From: Ficedula albicollis
Taxonomy: Eukaryota; Chordata; Aves; Passeriformes; Muscicapidae
Length of the DNA: 64,000 nt
Direction: 5' to 3'
Assembly (NCBI RefSeq): GCF_000247815.1
Contig: NC_021678.1
Span: forward strand, 1-64,000
The notes under the pieces were generated by a model that searched no databases, had not been told where the DNA came from, and worked only from the letters and a program-made list of their open reading frames with translations. A program made the position numbers and the translations under genes. Shown piece after piece: positions 21,801 through 36,757 of this stretch (position 1 is its first letter; each line of letters opens with the position of its first letter).

Positions 21801-22445
21801 AAACACAGGTAAGAATTTAGTTTAGAAATAAACAAAGGAAAAACAAAGACCTGTGCAACAGCTGGTAATCCATGCTGAAGAATGTATCAGAGAAAAGTAA
21901 AAGCATCAGCAGGAGGGCTCCTGCAGTTGTGGTTTTAACAAATTGCTAAGGGTTTCATTTGGCTATTATTGCTAATCCTAGTGGTCTACCAGGAAGGAAG
22001 GAAAATAATTACTAATGACAGATTTTAGTTCAAGTTAATTTATTGATGGTGAGACTAATTGTGTGTTCCAGGTGTTCATTAGTTTAGCAAGACAAGATTT
22101 AACTATCAAATGTTCCTATTACAGTCTGGTTAATTAAACATGATTAAGCTATTGAGTTTACAAACATGCAACTAATTATATGCAATTACACATAGTGGCT
22201 TTATGGTATGCAGCATGCAAGATAGATGTGGTATTTAAAATGTTTTGTAAGATTTTGTAAGTCTGCTTTTAGTAAGAAACTGCCATATTCTCACACATGT
22301 GCTGTGTTTTTAAATGAATGGTCTGAGTCTTGTGTGGATTGGCAACAGCTGGTGGTCGTTTGGTGCTTAAATTCCTCTGGGTTTTGGTGCCCTGTGGTTG
22401 GTATTTATGGGGAGCTGCAGGTGGTTGGTTGGAGTGGTTACTCAG

Positions 22446-22448
<3 letters not shown>

Positions 22449-22479
<31 letters not shown>
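22449..22479 (+). repeat. Poly-T run, 31 bases
   Basis: Pure T homopolymer. It may be the reverse-complement tail of a retroposed transcript, but the flanking sequence gives no recognisable source. Confidence 0.85.
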
Positions 22480-22484
<5 letters not shown>

Positions 22485-24392
22485 GTCTTTTGTAAATAAT
22501 AAGCTACAATGAAATAAGAGAGAATGGAAAGGTCCAAAGTTTTATGATGTGCCTTTCAGGCAGTTTTTATTCTTGTCTCTAGCATGTTTAAAAAAGCAAA
22601 ATAATATTGGCTAACTATCTGGTTTTTACTTAAGGGCTCTTGAAAGTTAGTCAATCAGCTTGTGCCCTAAATAATGTTAGATTTTTGGTTCAGAGGGGCT
22701 TGGGAAAAGTTCACCTGGCTTTTAAGAAAACATCAGGGCTAGAAGCCAACAGCGGTGAACTTGTTTGCTTGTGCCTTGATGGGATTAAGATGGGTTGGTG
22801 CGCTATGACTGGGATGCTGTTTTCTCTCTATTTAATTGACCATTGCGGGCTGTGAACAGCCCATTAGCTAGTGTATTTGTGTCTTCAGGCTACTGCTTGA
22901 GTGGTTGATGGTCTCTTTGTCTTGCATTTGTTACAGAAAAGCTGAAGGTAATTGGAGTAAGTTTGGGGCAGAAAGGTGGGTTCTCTTGTTGCGCTAATTA
23001 ATATGGAACTATAACTTGAAGGCTTTGTGCAAAAGCATTGAAACGCATAGACTTTTAATGGAACTGCAAGAGAAACATCTCCTAATCCCTATTACCCAAG
23101 TGCTCTATCACTGAAGCTTTGTTCTTGACAAATGAACAGGGATGTACAGGACCCTTTGGCCTCCAGACCTCTCTCAGTGCTGTAGCCCATGTCTGGACAC
23201 ATCAAAGCAGGACTAGGCAGGGAGAAGGGTGACCTCTGGCTTTGGGACAGCTGAGGGGAGATTTGGCTGGCTTTGTGAAAAGAGCCTGGTGATTTCTGCT
23301 TTTCTGTCAGTAATGTGGGTGAGGGTTTCTCCCCAGCCTGAGTGTGACCCTTTATATTACCCCACTGAGCTGTAAGGATGGCTGTTTGCATTCAGGTAGT
23401 TTACTAGTTGTAGATGTTAACAACACTAAGATTTTCATGTGTGTTAATACACATGCATTGGTGTGTGTAGCAGGATTAGATAGTTTTTGTTTGGAGGCAC
23501 TTTCTCTGCTAAAAACCCACAGACAAACACTCTCCCCAGTCAGACACGATTTTTCTCCATGAGTTTTTAAAACCCATCCAAGGAGCCTGTTTATCTAGCC
23601 TGGAATAAATTGCTCCAGAGGGAAGGGATCTTCCTGTCTGGGCTCTGTGTTCCCCCTGAGCTGCTGGTCCCATCTTGCTGGGATGGCAGCCCAGCTGTGC
23701 TGACAGCTGTGCCTCCAGAGGGGATGTGGCTGCCACCTTCAGGCTGCAGTCATTTGGGGTTATAATTAACAGATCTTCCAAAGTGTGGATTTGGTCTGCT
23801 TTGCCCTATACCCTAATTGCATTAAATGCAGTGAAAATTTGTGTCAAAATTGTGTGACGAAATGAGGAGAAAAAAAAATAAAGTATAGAAGCATGCTTCA
23901 GCTTTGAGCTCTGGTTTACTACTTTGGGAAAAAAAGCCCTGCTCTGCCTCACCCTGGTTTCTTCCCTGTTCCAGGTTTGTGGCTTGTCTTTGGGTGAGGT
24001 GTGTGACAGCTGGGCTGGTGTTTTTAAACTTGCTTGTTTACATTGTGCAGCCCCTTTCCCTCCCAGGGAAGCTGCTGTCTGGTTTTATCATGCTTTGTTG
24101 CTAAGGTGTGGACGCTGGTGCTCACTGACTGCTCTCTTGCCTTCCAGTTTCTGGGACTAGCTTAGTGGTGGAGCAAGCTAAAGATCATGTTTGCCCAAAG
24201 CCCACTAGAACAGTGGAGGGAGAGGAAAAAGTATGGGAAAATGCAGGGAAACATTGAAGAAACTCCAGTGAAGCCACTTAATGACTGAAGAAAGGGCTGA
24301 GTAAAAGATGAAAGAAAATTACTTAAGAATACAATGTAAGTGACCACAAAAGGGGTGTGTGTGAACATATTTGTCAAGACTTGATCTCTCAG

Positions 24393-24479
24393 TGTTTTGC
24401 TGCCTCTGGAAGACAAGAACTGCATGCAACAGGGGACAGCAGAAGAGATGACAGTCCAGCGAAAATTCATGCCAGATTG
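24393..24479 (+). other. Exon-like segment of 87 nt
   Basis: Preceded by TTGATCTCTCAG and followed by TTG|GTAAGG, a strong donor. The length is divisible by three and at least two frames are open. One, read from the second base, includes LPLEDKNCMQQGTAEEMTVQ. It may be a coding exon, a non-coding RNA exon or chance. No family is recognised. Confidence 0.25.
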
Positions 24480-27400
24480 GTAAGGCCAGAGAAAGAAGCA
24501 GAAATCCACACAGATGCTGTTAGCCATCAGGGTTATATATTTGAATATGCACAATTGACTCACGCTGCTGCAAATCCAGAGCTTCAACCTGGCATGCCTC
24601 TAGGCTGCATCTCCACTGAGTTTGGTGGCATTTTAATAGAGTGTGTGAATGAGAACAGGATGTGACCTGCACTTAAACAAACATAAAGCAGTTATATATT
24701 AATTGTGGAAAGGATGGTCTTTGCTGTTGCCTGGTTTGAGATGTTTGGTACCCAGGGGTGTGCAGCAGCTTCTGTTCAGAAGTGGGAACACTACATCAAA
24801 GAGTGCATTTTGTGGAAACTGCAGGTGGCGGTAGAGGCTAAGTTTTACAGAAAACATGTTTTCATCTGCTGTTCTCCACAGCAACTTGGCATATGGCAAA
24901 AATTGGAATCTCTGCAAGGGTCTCCTGTTAAAGGCAACACTCCATGGTTTCAAGGACTTGTCAGTTCCTTTCAGGTGCAGTGTTGTCAGTGAGTGTATGA
25001 CAATTCCTGCTCCCTTTGGAATGCCCTGCACTGCTTTTCCCCAGCATGGAGCAGCTTCTAGTGTTTATTTCACAGCATTTGCAGTGCTCTATGAATGTTC
25101 ATTGAACTATGCTGTGATTTACTGTGTTCCAACTAAGTTAAGTAACTTAGTGGTGAATTACTTACGTTTACCACAATCAAAATTGTCTAAATTTAAGCAG
25201 TGGGTCAATTGCTCTGAGTTAACTGTAGCACTTTAAAGTCATGTGTTACAGAGAAAGACCTTGGATATATCTGAGTGAACCTAAACACATTTTAGGGTGT
25301 TTTAGCAGTCTCAGTTTGGTTTTTGTGCAGACAGACATGTGGCAGTGTGCTGGGATCAGCTGGCAGGGTATGTTATGTCCATGAGTATGTTTTAAGGAAA
25401 TTTATTCTGTCTTATGGTTAATCTGGAAAAACTTTTTTAAAAGCTGCTATTTCTAAGTCCTAAGGTGAGGTGTAGTACAGACAAATCAGTGTTTAAAAAG
25501 AACTAATTGCTGCGAGTATTTTACCATGATAAGTGAAATTCCCAGAGAGACTCATGCTGATGAGGCAGGGTCAGTTCAAAATTTGCTCTAAATGTTCTTG
25601 GTAGCATGTTTTAAAAAGCAGTAGCAAAGTACTTGGATGTATTGCTGGGAATTAAACACTTCTCTGGAGCTAATTGCTTTTGTTCGTAGTTTTTCAGATG
25701 TGCTCCAGAAAGACAGCAGGTAGTTTGGACTGAGGAAATCTTGGAGTGTGCATATAGTGCTTTACAGACAGTGTGCCAAACTTGACTTGTGAGCAGGAAT
25801 GTGCCTGTGCTTCTCAAATCCAGGGAGAAGTACAGTGCCCTGTAATTTACCTTGACAATTACAATCAAGGTCGCACAGTTCAAATAAAGAATGTTTGATC
25901 TTAAGAGTTTATAATAAACACATAGAAGAAACACCCCAGAAGCTATTTTATTGAATAAGTTTAAATAATGCATTAATTTTATAAAATAATTGCATATGAG
26001 TAAATGGCTAGTTAATCAGTGTTAATTTTTTCAGCTCTAATGGATATGTGAAAACTTAAATAATCTGTAAATATCGTATTTGGTATGTGCAAGCTTACCT
26101 CAAAGTATGAGTTGGATGTAGTGCACACACAGCTGAAGAGAGTTTTAAAATGAAATATGTTTTAATGTGAGTATTAGTCAAATACTGTCTGACAATTTTC
26201 TTAGGCTGTACTCTGACAAGGGTTGTGGCTGGAAAATTATGATTTTCTTTTGTTATTTCACTTAATATTGATGTGTGGGGCGATATATGTGGTGGTTATT
26301 TTTTAGAGTAGATTCTTTATCCTGGCACAGTCAGAGACTGGAGTCTGGTATTTGTATTAAATATTGTATCAAGTGATTTGCAGTAGCTGTGGGGTTTAGT
26401 GGAATGAGAGCTATTTGTTTTTGCTCAGAAACCTGTGGATCCTTTAGTTAGGGCTTTGGGTTGCTTTTATACTCCATTCTCACAGGAGAAATGCAAATGC
26501 TGCTGAAAAGTTATGTGTTGATTACAGACAAAGATACCAAAACACAAAACAAAGGAAGTTAGGTTTGCCTGCTTTTTGCCAGATTTATTTTAAAATATAG
26601 AGATTATGTTCTGTTGGTGAGGAAATAGCAGGCGGGGGCTGGGATGAGGCTCTGCAGGCTCACCATGCTTCTTGCACACAACCTCCAGTTCCTCCTTGGT
26701 TTGTTTATCGTCACTCACAAAAGTAAATTTATTGAGTGCTGCACTCCCTTAGGAGGGGGTGACCCTGTTCTTGGGCAAGGCTGTGCTCTCTGGTGCTTGT
26801 GGCACTGTCTGGATGTGATGCTGGTCACTTCCTTGGCTTGCCAGGCTTCCTCCACCCATCAGAGCTTCTGAAATACACATTCTTCCAATTTCACTGTCAC
26901 CAGGTAACCTGATCAATGTAACTGATGGCTGATGAAATTCAAGTGGGCCCTTGAAGCTGGCACAGGAGGTATATTACATTATGGACTGACCTGTTGCACC
27001 TCAGGTTATTTCCTTATTCATGCAGAACAGCTATTTTATTCTGTCCTGCGTTTCCTGAAGAAGAAGAAATAATCAGAGCATTTTGTGGAGGAAAAAAGGG
27101 GCCTCTTAGCCTATTGAAAGGCATGCCAACTCCATTTCATCTTGTCTTATAAATCATCTGTGGAAAAATTCTGTAGTTCTGCCTTTTTTTATTTTTTATG
27201 TGGTGCATTAGGAACAGAAAGCAGTGCATTTAATGTTATATATTTAAATGTGCTGGCATTTATCTATTTAGCCCAGTGTATTGGAGTAATTACAAGTCAC
27301 ATTAGGTGTGATGCTTGCTGACCTTTAAAAAAGGGCCCAAAACAAAAGGCAAAACAACATTTACCAATGTTATGCTGAATAGACCCTCAGCTACTTGCCA

Positions 27401-27773
27401 CGATCTCAGTATTTATTCATACAAGGAAGGTAGGACTTAATGAAGACAAAAGGTGTTCTGATATGTCCTAGTGAAAATTTCAGCTAAAGTGACTTGGAAA
27501 GAAAAAAACCCAATGCAATTTTCTTCTGTGATAACTAAGGGGGAAAAAAACAATCCTCCAATTACAGTTCAGAAAATACAGAATAATCAGTGCTTGCAGC
27601 AAAATTAGGATTCCTCTGGTATTTTTCAATTGTGGCTTAACTGTTAAACCCTGATTAACTTGCATACAAGTTTGTTACTTAAATACGAAAATAACTTAGG
27701 GTAGCACAAGATAGAAATTGGAACTCAAAATATTCACATTGGCTATTTATCTACTGGTTGCCTCCCATTAATT

Positions 27774-28289
27774 TTAGCACTTGGATATTTTCATGCATCC
27801 AGCAGGATGGTTTGATACCATTTGCCTAGAGACAGTGTTTATTTCTGAGTTACACCTCATACACTGAGGAAATTTTCCCCCAGTGTAGTTGCCTGTTGGA
27901 GTTCCATGGGAACCCTGCATTCCTGCCCTGCCCATCTCCTTCCTGGCACAAGCAAAAATTCTCTTCCCATCACAGAGAACTGCAGCTGGGGGCCCCTTCA
28001 CTCCCAGTTTGAGGCAGCTTGTGCTGGTTTGAGTGTGAAACCTGGGTAATTTGGGTAGCTGGAGAAACCACTGCTGCTTTCCATTTGAGCTGAGGCCAGG
28101 CTTTGCTGCAGTGGGGTGCCAGTGCTCCTCTGAGGATGGATATTGGCAGACTCTGGCAGCTGTGGGATGACTGTTCCAGAATAGAAAAATTTGCCCAGGT
28201 GGGAGTATTGCCACAAGTGTTCCCCTCCATCTGTCCTTGTCAGCTGATTTGGTCATGGAGATTTCCTTGGTTTTGCCTCTCCTGAGCAT
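27774..28289 (-). other. Unassigned 171-codon open frame
   Basis: The longest non-repetitive frame of the window that starts with Met. The composition is mixed, with no signal peptide, membrane segment or domain I recognise, and other frames of the same strand overlap it. In ~45% GC DNA one frame of this length in 64 kb is not surprising. Listed only so that it can be tested. Confidence 0.12.
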
Positions 28290-31200
28290 CCATATGTATT
28301 AGAGAGAGATCTTACTAATTTTTCTCCATCAAGTGTCTTTTCAGCATGCATCCTGTGCATGTGTGTTCCCTTTGGAATACTTTAATAGCATGGATGCAAA
28401 AGCAAACATTTTTGGCTGGGCAACAGAACTATCATACAGGTTTTAACTGTAATATTATTTTTAGGCTGTTTTCCCCACACCACCCATAGTGGGCTGTAAT
28501 TTCTTCTCCTCTTTTACAGGAACACTGGAACTGCTTTGTCACTGGTGTCATTTCTGTCCCAAAGGACAAACTAAGGCTGATTCTCCTTTGGATGAGCATC
28601 AACCTCTGTCCCAACCCTGCCTATGCAAAACTGTATGTGCTCACCACAGTATTTTGCAGGTTTTCCTCTGTGACCAGTTGCATTTCAATGGTGATATCAG
28701 ATATATTCTGGGTCCACTGCCTGTTCTGCCTTTGCAGGGGACTCACTCTGATGTTCTCATTGTGGCTTAGTCATCAAGGGAGGGTGTGCTGGGGGACAGC
28801 ACTAACCCAATATCTGAGTTACACATCTCAGGGTCTCTTTTCTCGTTTCTCAAAAACACTTCATAATTAAAAAATAGTTTGGATTGCTTGAGTATTACAC
28901 TTCTTCAATTACTGCTTGCCAAAACATGGGTTCAGTGATGCCCACTGGTAGTGGTTTGCAATACATTTTGAAAAATAGCTCTTGCTTGGCATTTCTATTT
29001 TGTGGCTTACTCTGGGCGTGCTGTTTTGTCCAAACACGCACAGCTGAAGATTATGGGCATTGCAGTAGCAAAGCCTCACAATTATATCTCCTTTCCTGTG
29101 CCAGACTGGAAGCTAATCCCCTTGTCCTTCTGTTTCTCTTCTGTGTTCCCTGACAAAAAGGAAAATGCCCCTGGTCTGTCACCTTGGCTTTATGTTTTAA
29201 AATAAGTTCTGCATGCTTTTCTAAAGATGGACAGAATTTTCCATGGGGAACTGGCACCACATCATGTCTGCAGGACCTCTGTCCTGGGGCAGACACTGGA
29301 TTAATGCCTTTCACACAAATTTAGAGGCACATGCGGAGAGGGAGAGCAGATCAATGTTTAATTATGCAAATAGTTGTCAGGCTTTAATATTAAACTGGCA
29401 TAGCAGCTGTGCTGAGGACAGCCTGTGAGTGAGCTGCTGTGCCCCAGTGGTGCATTACTGGGGAGGACACAGTGGATGAGGGTGCAGGGGTCAGGGTCTG
29501 GCTGGCAGCTCCTGGCATTGCTGGAGGGCTGTCCAGAGGGCTGAGCTGGCCCCAGCTCACACTCACAGAGATGAAGTTTCTGGGTAAAAGCCCAGTACAT
29601 GTGTCTGGCTACGCCATGGCTCTGTACCATGTTATTTAAAGCTCTCGGTGTTAGTTCAGGCTGTGCATGGCTCACCTGATCTGGATGTGTGAAGACACTT
29701 GTCTCTAGTGCTCTCCTCGCAGCTGTGGCTTGGTCAGCCTTTTCCCGTGAGGAGCTCATTTAATTGTGCTGGGCTTGATGAGCTTGTGTGGGAATCCAAC
29801 TATGAAATTTCCTCTTGGTGATGCTTTGCCAGGAGGATGGAAGTCCACTCCCTTCCTTGCAGGGCTTTCCTGCAGTTTGTGAGCACTGTCCATGGAAGAA
29901 CTAAGCTTTTTGGAGGATGCAGATATGGATGCACAAGTGCTATGATCATGCAAGAAAACTGCACCCAGCTGCCAAACTTGATATGCTTTAACATGTCATT
30001 TATTTTATCTCTTTAATATAGAACCTTTTCTGTTTTAATTCAAACCTTCATGGCACCATTCATACTTCTGCTCATTCTATCCCTCTCTTGAAGTATCCCT
30101 GTGTCTCACCAAATTGCTGCTGCACCCCAGGAATTGAGTTACAAAGAAGTTTTAAGGAAGCATGTGTATATATTTTTTTACTTAATTCCTACTCTCTTCC
30201 ATTAGAGAGTTCCCCCCAAGCTTTGGTGCTTTTGCCCAGTGCAGTGGCAAGGCACAGAGCATGGTTGATGTGTCTTTCTTTAAAAAGGGTGGTGTTGAAG
30301 CTGTGTGGCTCTCCTTTTCTCGGTCTGATTTGTGGGACCTTTTCTGCTGTGGTTTTTTTACTTTATTCATTTTTATAACCTGCTGGATCCTCATGTGGGT
30401 GAGCAGAATTGCTCATCTCTGAGATCCTCTGGAGGGCATGGCAGAGAGGTGCATTTCTGATAGCCTGTTTGCTTGGTGGTTGTGTCAGCATGATCTTGCC
30501 TTGTGTGACTCTTGTGTTGTTAAGATAATGGAGGAGGAGGAAGGATATTTCCTGCTGCTGTGTTTGATTAGGTAATGATTTTCTAGCTCTCACAAGCTGT
30601 ATCAGGTTTGTCTCAGTGCTCACACAGTGCCTTGTTTTGCTATCGAAAAAAAGTCTTGAATTATGCAAAGAGTAAGGTATGAGCAGCAGAGTTACTGCTG
30701 AGCATGGTTTTACATTGTCTCTATTGAATATTCATTGTAATCAAAGATCACAACTTTGTTTTCTGGAGTTTAGATATTTTTTGGTAGTTTTGACAATTCC
30801 AGCCTGCACAACAAAGAGAGGTATGAAAAAAAAGAAAGAGAGAGTAAAAAAAAATAATAGAAAAAGTAATAAAGAGCAATTTTCCCGTTTACAAAACAAT
30901 AAGCCTTTTTCTATGTTAAATATTTTAATTTTCACGAACCAATCTGCTACAAGATATACACTTTTTAATATTTGCATGTAACTTATAGGAATTGCTATAT
31001 TACCATGTTTTATTGTTTTCTTATCTATAAACCTTATCTCTAAATCTTTCCTGCCATACTTAAAACAGAATGTCTGCTGGCTCTTTGGTATTTGTGGCAT
31101 TTGGCATCACCTAAACAAACAAAAAAAGGCCTCAAACATTCACTTTGTTGCTCTCAGCCCCACAGTTAAAAACTGCTATCATTTCTATTTCGCTTGTAGT

Positions 31201-34200
31201 TTCAAAATCTTTCGCTAAGCACTCATATTTATAAAGTTTTCCTATTTCCTCATTCCCAACAAGCTGCCATCCACCACGTTTCTGAGGGATTTATTGTGAG
31301 AAGAGCTGGCGTGAGGTGCTCGGTAGAAAATGAGAAATGTTGTCAGTGCAGGTTTGTGGATCTGTCTGATGCTTAAACACTTGCTGGGGAGGGGGAGGCT
31401 GGCTGTGTGATGAAAACACAGACAGTGTGTCTGGTTGTGAAGGGGGTGGTTGGAAATGAAGTAGAGCCAAGATTTGCCTGCTTGGTTTTATGATCTAATG
31501 AGATACCTGCTTTTTCTTTGGGGTTTGCATGTCTCTTTAGGAGGGTTTTGTGGGAGGGAGGGAAGGTAATTGAAAAACATCTGGTTTGATTTTGATCTTT
31601 CTGGTGGTTTTGTGCAAAGTAGTGGTGTCCCAGTGAAGTATTAAAGAGGCAGCACTGATGGTTGGTTTCCTTGCTGCTGTTGAAGGAGGGCGAGATCTAA
31701 GGAAGGATTAGGGATTACATTTCTTCCTGATGCTTGGTGGTAGCTGAAAGCTTAGACAGCAACTCCATCACATCAGCAGATGGACATATGTGAAGGTGAG
31801 GAAGAATATAGATGTTAGCAGAGCAAGCATATGGAGAAAGCAGAGAGGGGAGGAGGGATTAACAGATGGGAGGCAGAGAAATAGTGAGTGAGGTGGAAGG
31901 GGAGGAAAAGCCTTTCTGCCAGACACATCCTCCTTTCCATTCCCTGGAGAGGCTGCTCCCCAGCAAGGAGCCTGGCTACCTGCAGATGGCAGCTGCAGCA
32001 CAGGAGATGGAGTTCGCCAGGTTTCAGCCAGCAAAATAAAGACCAGTATGAATTCACAGGGAAAAAAGAGCCCCGTTTCTCAGTCAGCAGTCTGTCTGTC
32101 TGTGCTGCTGGATCCCTCCTGCAAAAAGGGCTTCCAGAGAGCAGACCTGATCATTGGATCAGGGTGATCATCACAGTGTGGCTGTGATGTCTCTGTCAGG
32201 GCCACCACTACACCCTCCTGATCTATTTAGTTAAAACAGCTCAGAAAGCAGAGAAGAAGTATCAGGCAATGCTTCCCACCCAGGTGGCTGGTGGCTGTAG
32301 CATGGAGAAAGAGTTGGAGAGCTACAAATGCTTAGGGGAAAGAGCCTGAAGGATTTCACTGTCCAGACATAAATCCTTTCAGCTGATCACTGGGTGTAGC
32401 ACAGCCCAGTTCATCCTTGATGGTTGTAACTCTGGGCCCAATGAAACATCCATTGGTTGCTTGGAAAAGCCTTTAGGGGAAAAAGAGGTTAAAAACTTAA
32501 ATACAGCAGTGGCAAGAGCTGTTAACTTAACAGATGGTTGTAAATCAACAAATGGTATGATGAATGAGAAAGGGTTTGCCAGGTCATTCTTTCTCTCATT
32601 TTCACAGAATCTCTTTCCTCTTTACTGCTCTGCTTTTATGATCATGCAGACAACAGGTGATCAGACAAGGATTTGCAGGGAATATTGGGAATAAGTGCTG
32701 TATTTTAGGGTTTGTGCTGTTTGTGGGGTTTTTGGCAGCATAATAGAACAATGCAATTTTTTCAAAACCACCTCAATCCTTGATGCTCTTACTCTGGATT
32801 ACAGAGGATAAAAGTAAAGTGATCTGATAGCTGCATGTTATATATGATGCATTTGAATACATTTAACGTTTTTGATTTTGCACCTAAAGCAAGGGATCTG
32901 GTCAGCCTTCCAAAATTGTGAGATTCTGGGATTGTCTGGTGCCTGGACTGTGTGTGGCTGCTCCCCAAGATGTTGTGTGTGATGTGTGTGCTCAGCACTG
33001 CTGCCACAGGGAGGTTGTGGGTAACTCATGAGGTACCTGCACCAACCATAAACTCTGTCCATCCAGGTATGGTGTGAACTCAAGTGCACCTCTTAGGCCA
33101 CTTTAGGGCCATTTCATGGCCTAGATGGCAGAGTAAGAGAATTTCTGAGAGATGATCAGATCCCTGTGCTGTCTGTACACCTTAGGACTGAGTGCTCTTA
33201 AACTCTGCTGCTGTATTTGGTTGCTCACAAAACTTTATTTGGAGCACAGGTAAAGGGTACACGTAGTTCTCCAGTCATCCCTTCTGTTTCAAACAGCAAG
33301 AAATCAGGCAACTGTTGGTTTTTAAACTTGTAATGATAGAAAAATTACGTGCATTTCTGTGTCCTGAGGAAGTTCACAGTAGAAGTTTCTCTGGTGCTTC
33401 CTGCTTTGGGAGTGAGCTTGGACAGACCTGTGGTAAACTGCCTTATGTGATCATCTCTGGCTCTTAGAGGGAATGTCAGAGAGCAGCAGAGCTCAGCTTT
33501 GTTGCTTGAAAGCTTTAAGTGTCTGAGAATAACCCCAATTTACTGCTATTTGGAAAGGATGCAGCAGAGCAAGTTGGGGCACCCCTGCTGAAGACAGAAA
33601 ATTTGACTTCAAGTAGCAGGCACAAGCTCTTGCTGTGGCTGCTGGCAAGGAGCTCACAGCCTCTGTTATTTGATGGCTGGAAGCATCTTGCAGCTGTTGA
33701 AACTTACAGCAGTCTGAGAAGAAAGCAGCAGAGTGGAACATATTGTTCGTATGGTTGGTAGGAGCCCGTGTGTAGGAACAGAAGTGAGATTTTAATTCCT
33801 TGGACTGACTGGCTTTGAAGGAAGGACATGGGGATTGGTTGGGAACAAAAAAATGCTGGGTCTTAGCATTTCCTCATGTTCTTTATGCTGGTCTGGTGCT
33901 TAAGAAAGAAGTTCTGTTCCATGCAGCACTTGGGCCTTAAACCTTTGCAAACATACAGCAGTTCTTGGAAAAGAACCACAAACAAACAAGAAAAAATGAC
34001 ACAGTAATGCATAATTTTTCCAAAATACTTTCTGAACTGGCAGGTGTGTATTGCCAGTGTTTCCAGGCTCCTTATGGATCAGGAGTTCCAGAGATATATC
34101 TAGTTATAAATGAGGCTGAGATTGTCTTTCATGCACGTGGCCTGAAAAACCTGAATTTAAAGCAAGTACAGGACTGCACAGCACAGAGAATTCATGAGAC

Positions 34201-36757
34201 CTGGGGACACCTCCAGGGAGCATCATTCTCCCACCACTCTCCTGTAAAACAGACTCCTGTGGTTATGAGAGAAGTGTGAAAGCCTCTGCAGTAGCCTTGG
34301 TGCATCCTCTGTGTGGAAGGGAGTTCAGGGTGCTGAGAAAAGGTTATTTGAGGGATTTCCAGTGCTTACTGGTTTTGCTGATTCTTATGACTTTACTGGT
34401 ATTGTGACATTTAGTGCTGATACCACTGCTCCAGGGGAAATCTGATGAATCTGAGGATGTCAGAGCATGAGCATCTCTTAGGCTTGTGATCCTGTGGTAT
34501 AGGGGAAAATGAGGAAAGAAGGCAACATTTAGAGGGAGAAAAAAAAAAAAAGAATACATTTCCCAAAATTAATTTTTGAGGTTTAAGGACTTGGTAAGGA
34601 CATTGTTTTGATGACACACTTGCTTATAAGTCCAAAATAATATTTTTGTTTTCATTGACATTTTAATTTGGGTGCAGTTAGTGATATGCTATAAACTCTA
34701 AATTAATCCTGTCATTTAGCATATTATTCTGTTTTCTCCCTGCTACTGAACTGATTTTCTTTTTTCAGATGTGGTATAAAGTTTGTATCTACTTCCTGGA
34801 AATTTAAAGTGCTTTGTGGAGTGCTGTTCAGTCGATGTGTGCATGGCACAGAGGTATTAAAGGGTAAAAGTTCTTTTAGAGGTGCTGAGGGTTATGGTCC
34901 TGTTGAAAGATTAGTGAGGAGTTCAGCTCCACGTTTGTCAGAACCCACAAATCTTGCCAAGACTGCAAGTATGTGATGTCTGGGCTTTGGTATTAATTAG
35001 GTTCAGTGCAAATACAGGCAGGTGTAAGAACTGGAAACAATAGGTTAGGTATAAAACCTTCTCTAAGCCAGAACTCAAGATGATGGAAGAGAGAAAATTG
35101 TCCTCCCAAAAACAGCTTCCAGGAGAAATGCTTTTCCCAGATGCAGCTGTGAGAAGAAACAAGTTACAACCAAAATCATGCACGTACTGTGGGCTTATGA
35201 TAATGTATTAATTATAAAATATACAGAAGTGGTGCCTATTTCCTGCAGGTTGTGGGTTGCCTCTTTTCTAAAGTTACTGAGTGGTTACTGCCAAGTACTA
35301 ACAGCACTTAAGTATTTTTTTGCTGTGCTTAAAGGGAGTGTTTGAATTGGAGGTAAAGGTGCAGGATCATGAAGTTCCAGTAAACTGCCCAGGTGCTGAA
35401 AGAGCCCAGAGCTTGCTGGTCCTAGGGTGCCAGTGAAGACACTTGGTTATCAGAGATGATCCAGACTGAGATGTTTCCTGGCTCTTTTTTGCCTTGTCGT
35501 TGTGCTAGACCTCAGTAGCAGGCAGGGAAGGGGTTTTTCTGTCTCTGTCAGAGATGCAAAATTGTGATTTCTGCTCTGTCCCAGGTGCATCCCTGCGCAG
35601 GTGGGTGGATGGCAGCTTCCCCTCTGCAGGTATCTGTGACTTGCAGGGAATAGTGCCTCCACAGCCTTGTTTTCAACTTTTGCTAAGCCTGGCTTAATTT
35701 TTCAAGGGAGCCAAAGAAGGTTTTCCTGCTGGGAGGGTGGTGGCACTGCTGTGCTGTCTCCCTGCTGTCCCAAAGTCAGTGAGGGTACCTCATAGTGCAC
35801 TTGGGGCCTTGGAGGTGTGCTGCTTTCTGCCCCTCCTCTGGGGGTCTTGCAGTGTTGGTAGCTCAAATCTATCTTTTCTTGTTAACTCAGAGTTTAAACT
35901 CTGAGAATACTGTAGAAATTTAAAAAAATTCTCACCTTGCAACCTTTGTAGACCTTGAGCTGTGAGAAAGACTTGATAGATAAGCAAAGCAAATGCATAT
36001 TTGCTTTTCATTCATTTGTTTTTTTAATCCAGCTGGAAGAGCTCTATACAGCTTTAAATGCTGTTGCATCTCATTTGTAGCTGAATATAAGTTGATGGTG
36101 ATAGATTAGGTGTCAGATAGCTTGTGAGGACAACTACCTGGCAATGACACATTATTAACAGTAGTTGAAATGATTGCACTTCTTCCAGAACAAAAGGTGG
36201 AGTTCTATCTATTTTTAACTTGCATTTCTGAACTGATTGGAACTTAGTTCTGGGAGGCTGTAAAATAAATACAAGTTTTCTTTATGATGGTCATTAGGGT
36301 ATGATAGTTGTGGGGTATTTTTAGTTAATACTATCAAATCAGAGGAGTTGGATGCTCACCCCTCAGCTAATTGTTTGTGGTTTTAAATATTTTTTTAATT
36401 TGTTTAATTTCTTTTGGAAAGGCTGAAGACTAAGATAGCTATGTATGAGAAGAGCAGGGTGAGCCCTGGCTTCCCCAGGGACTTGAGGGGGATCTGCTTG
36501 CTCGGATGTCTCTGGTGTTTGCCTCATCAGGTTACCCGTGGCCCCACCCAATGCAGGGTATGAGAAATCAGAGCTCAGTGACCAGGCTGCTGCAGGATGC
36601 TGTGAGGTTCTTACAGTAATGCCCATGCTGCAGGGATTCATGGGGCAGCAGGAAAATGGCAGCTTCAGCTATTTACTGAGAAGGGAAATGACTGTCATCG
36701 AGTGCCTGTCTGTCCCATTAGAGGCTGCATGGGAGAATATTCCTTCACTGTTCCTGG

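Larger units (their letters stand above)
21801..36757. other. AT-rich intergenic or intronic sequence, no confident gene
   Basis: About 15 kb without a convincing gene. It includes a 31-base T run at 22449-22479, an exon-like segment at 24393-24479 and an unassigned long frame at 27774-28289. The remaining open frames are short, lack recognisable domains and are of the number expected by chance. Confidence 0.5.
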
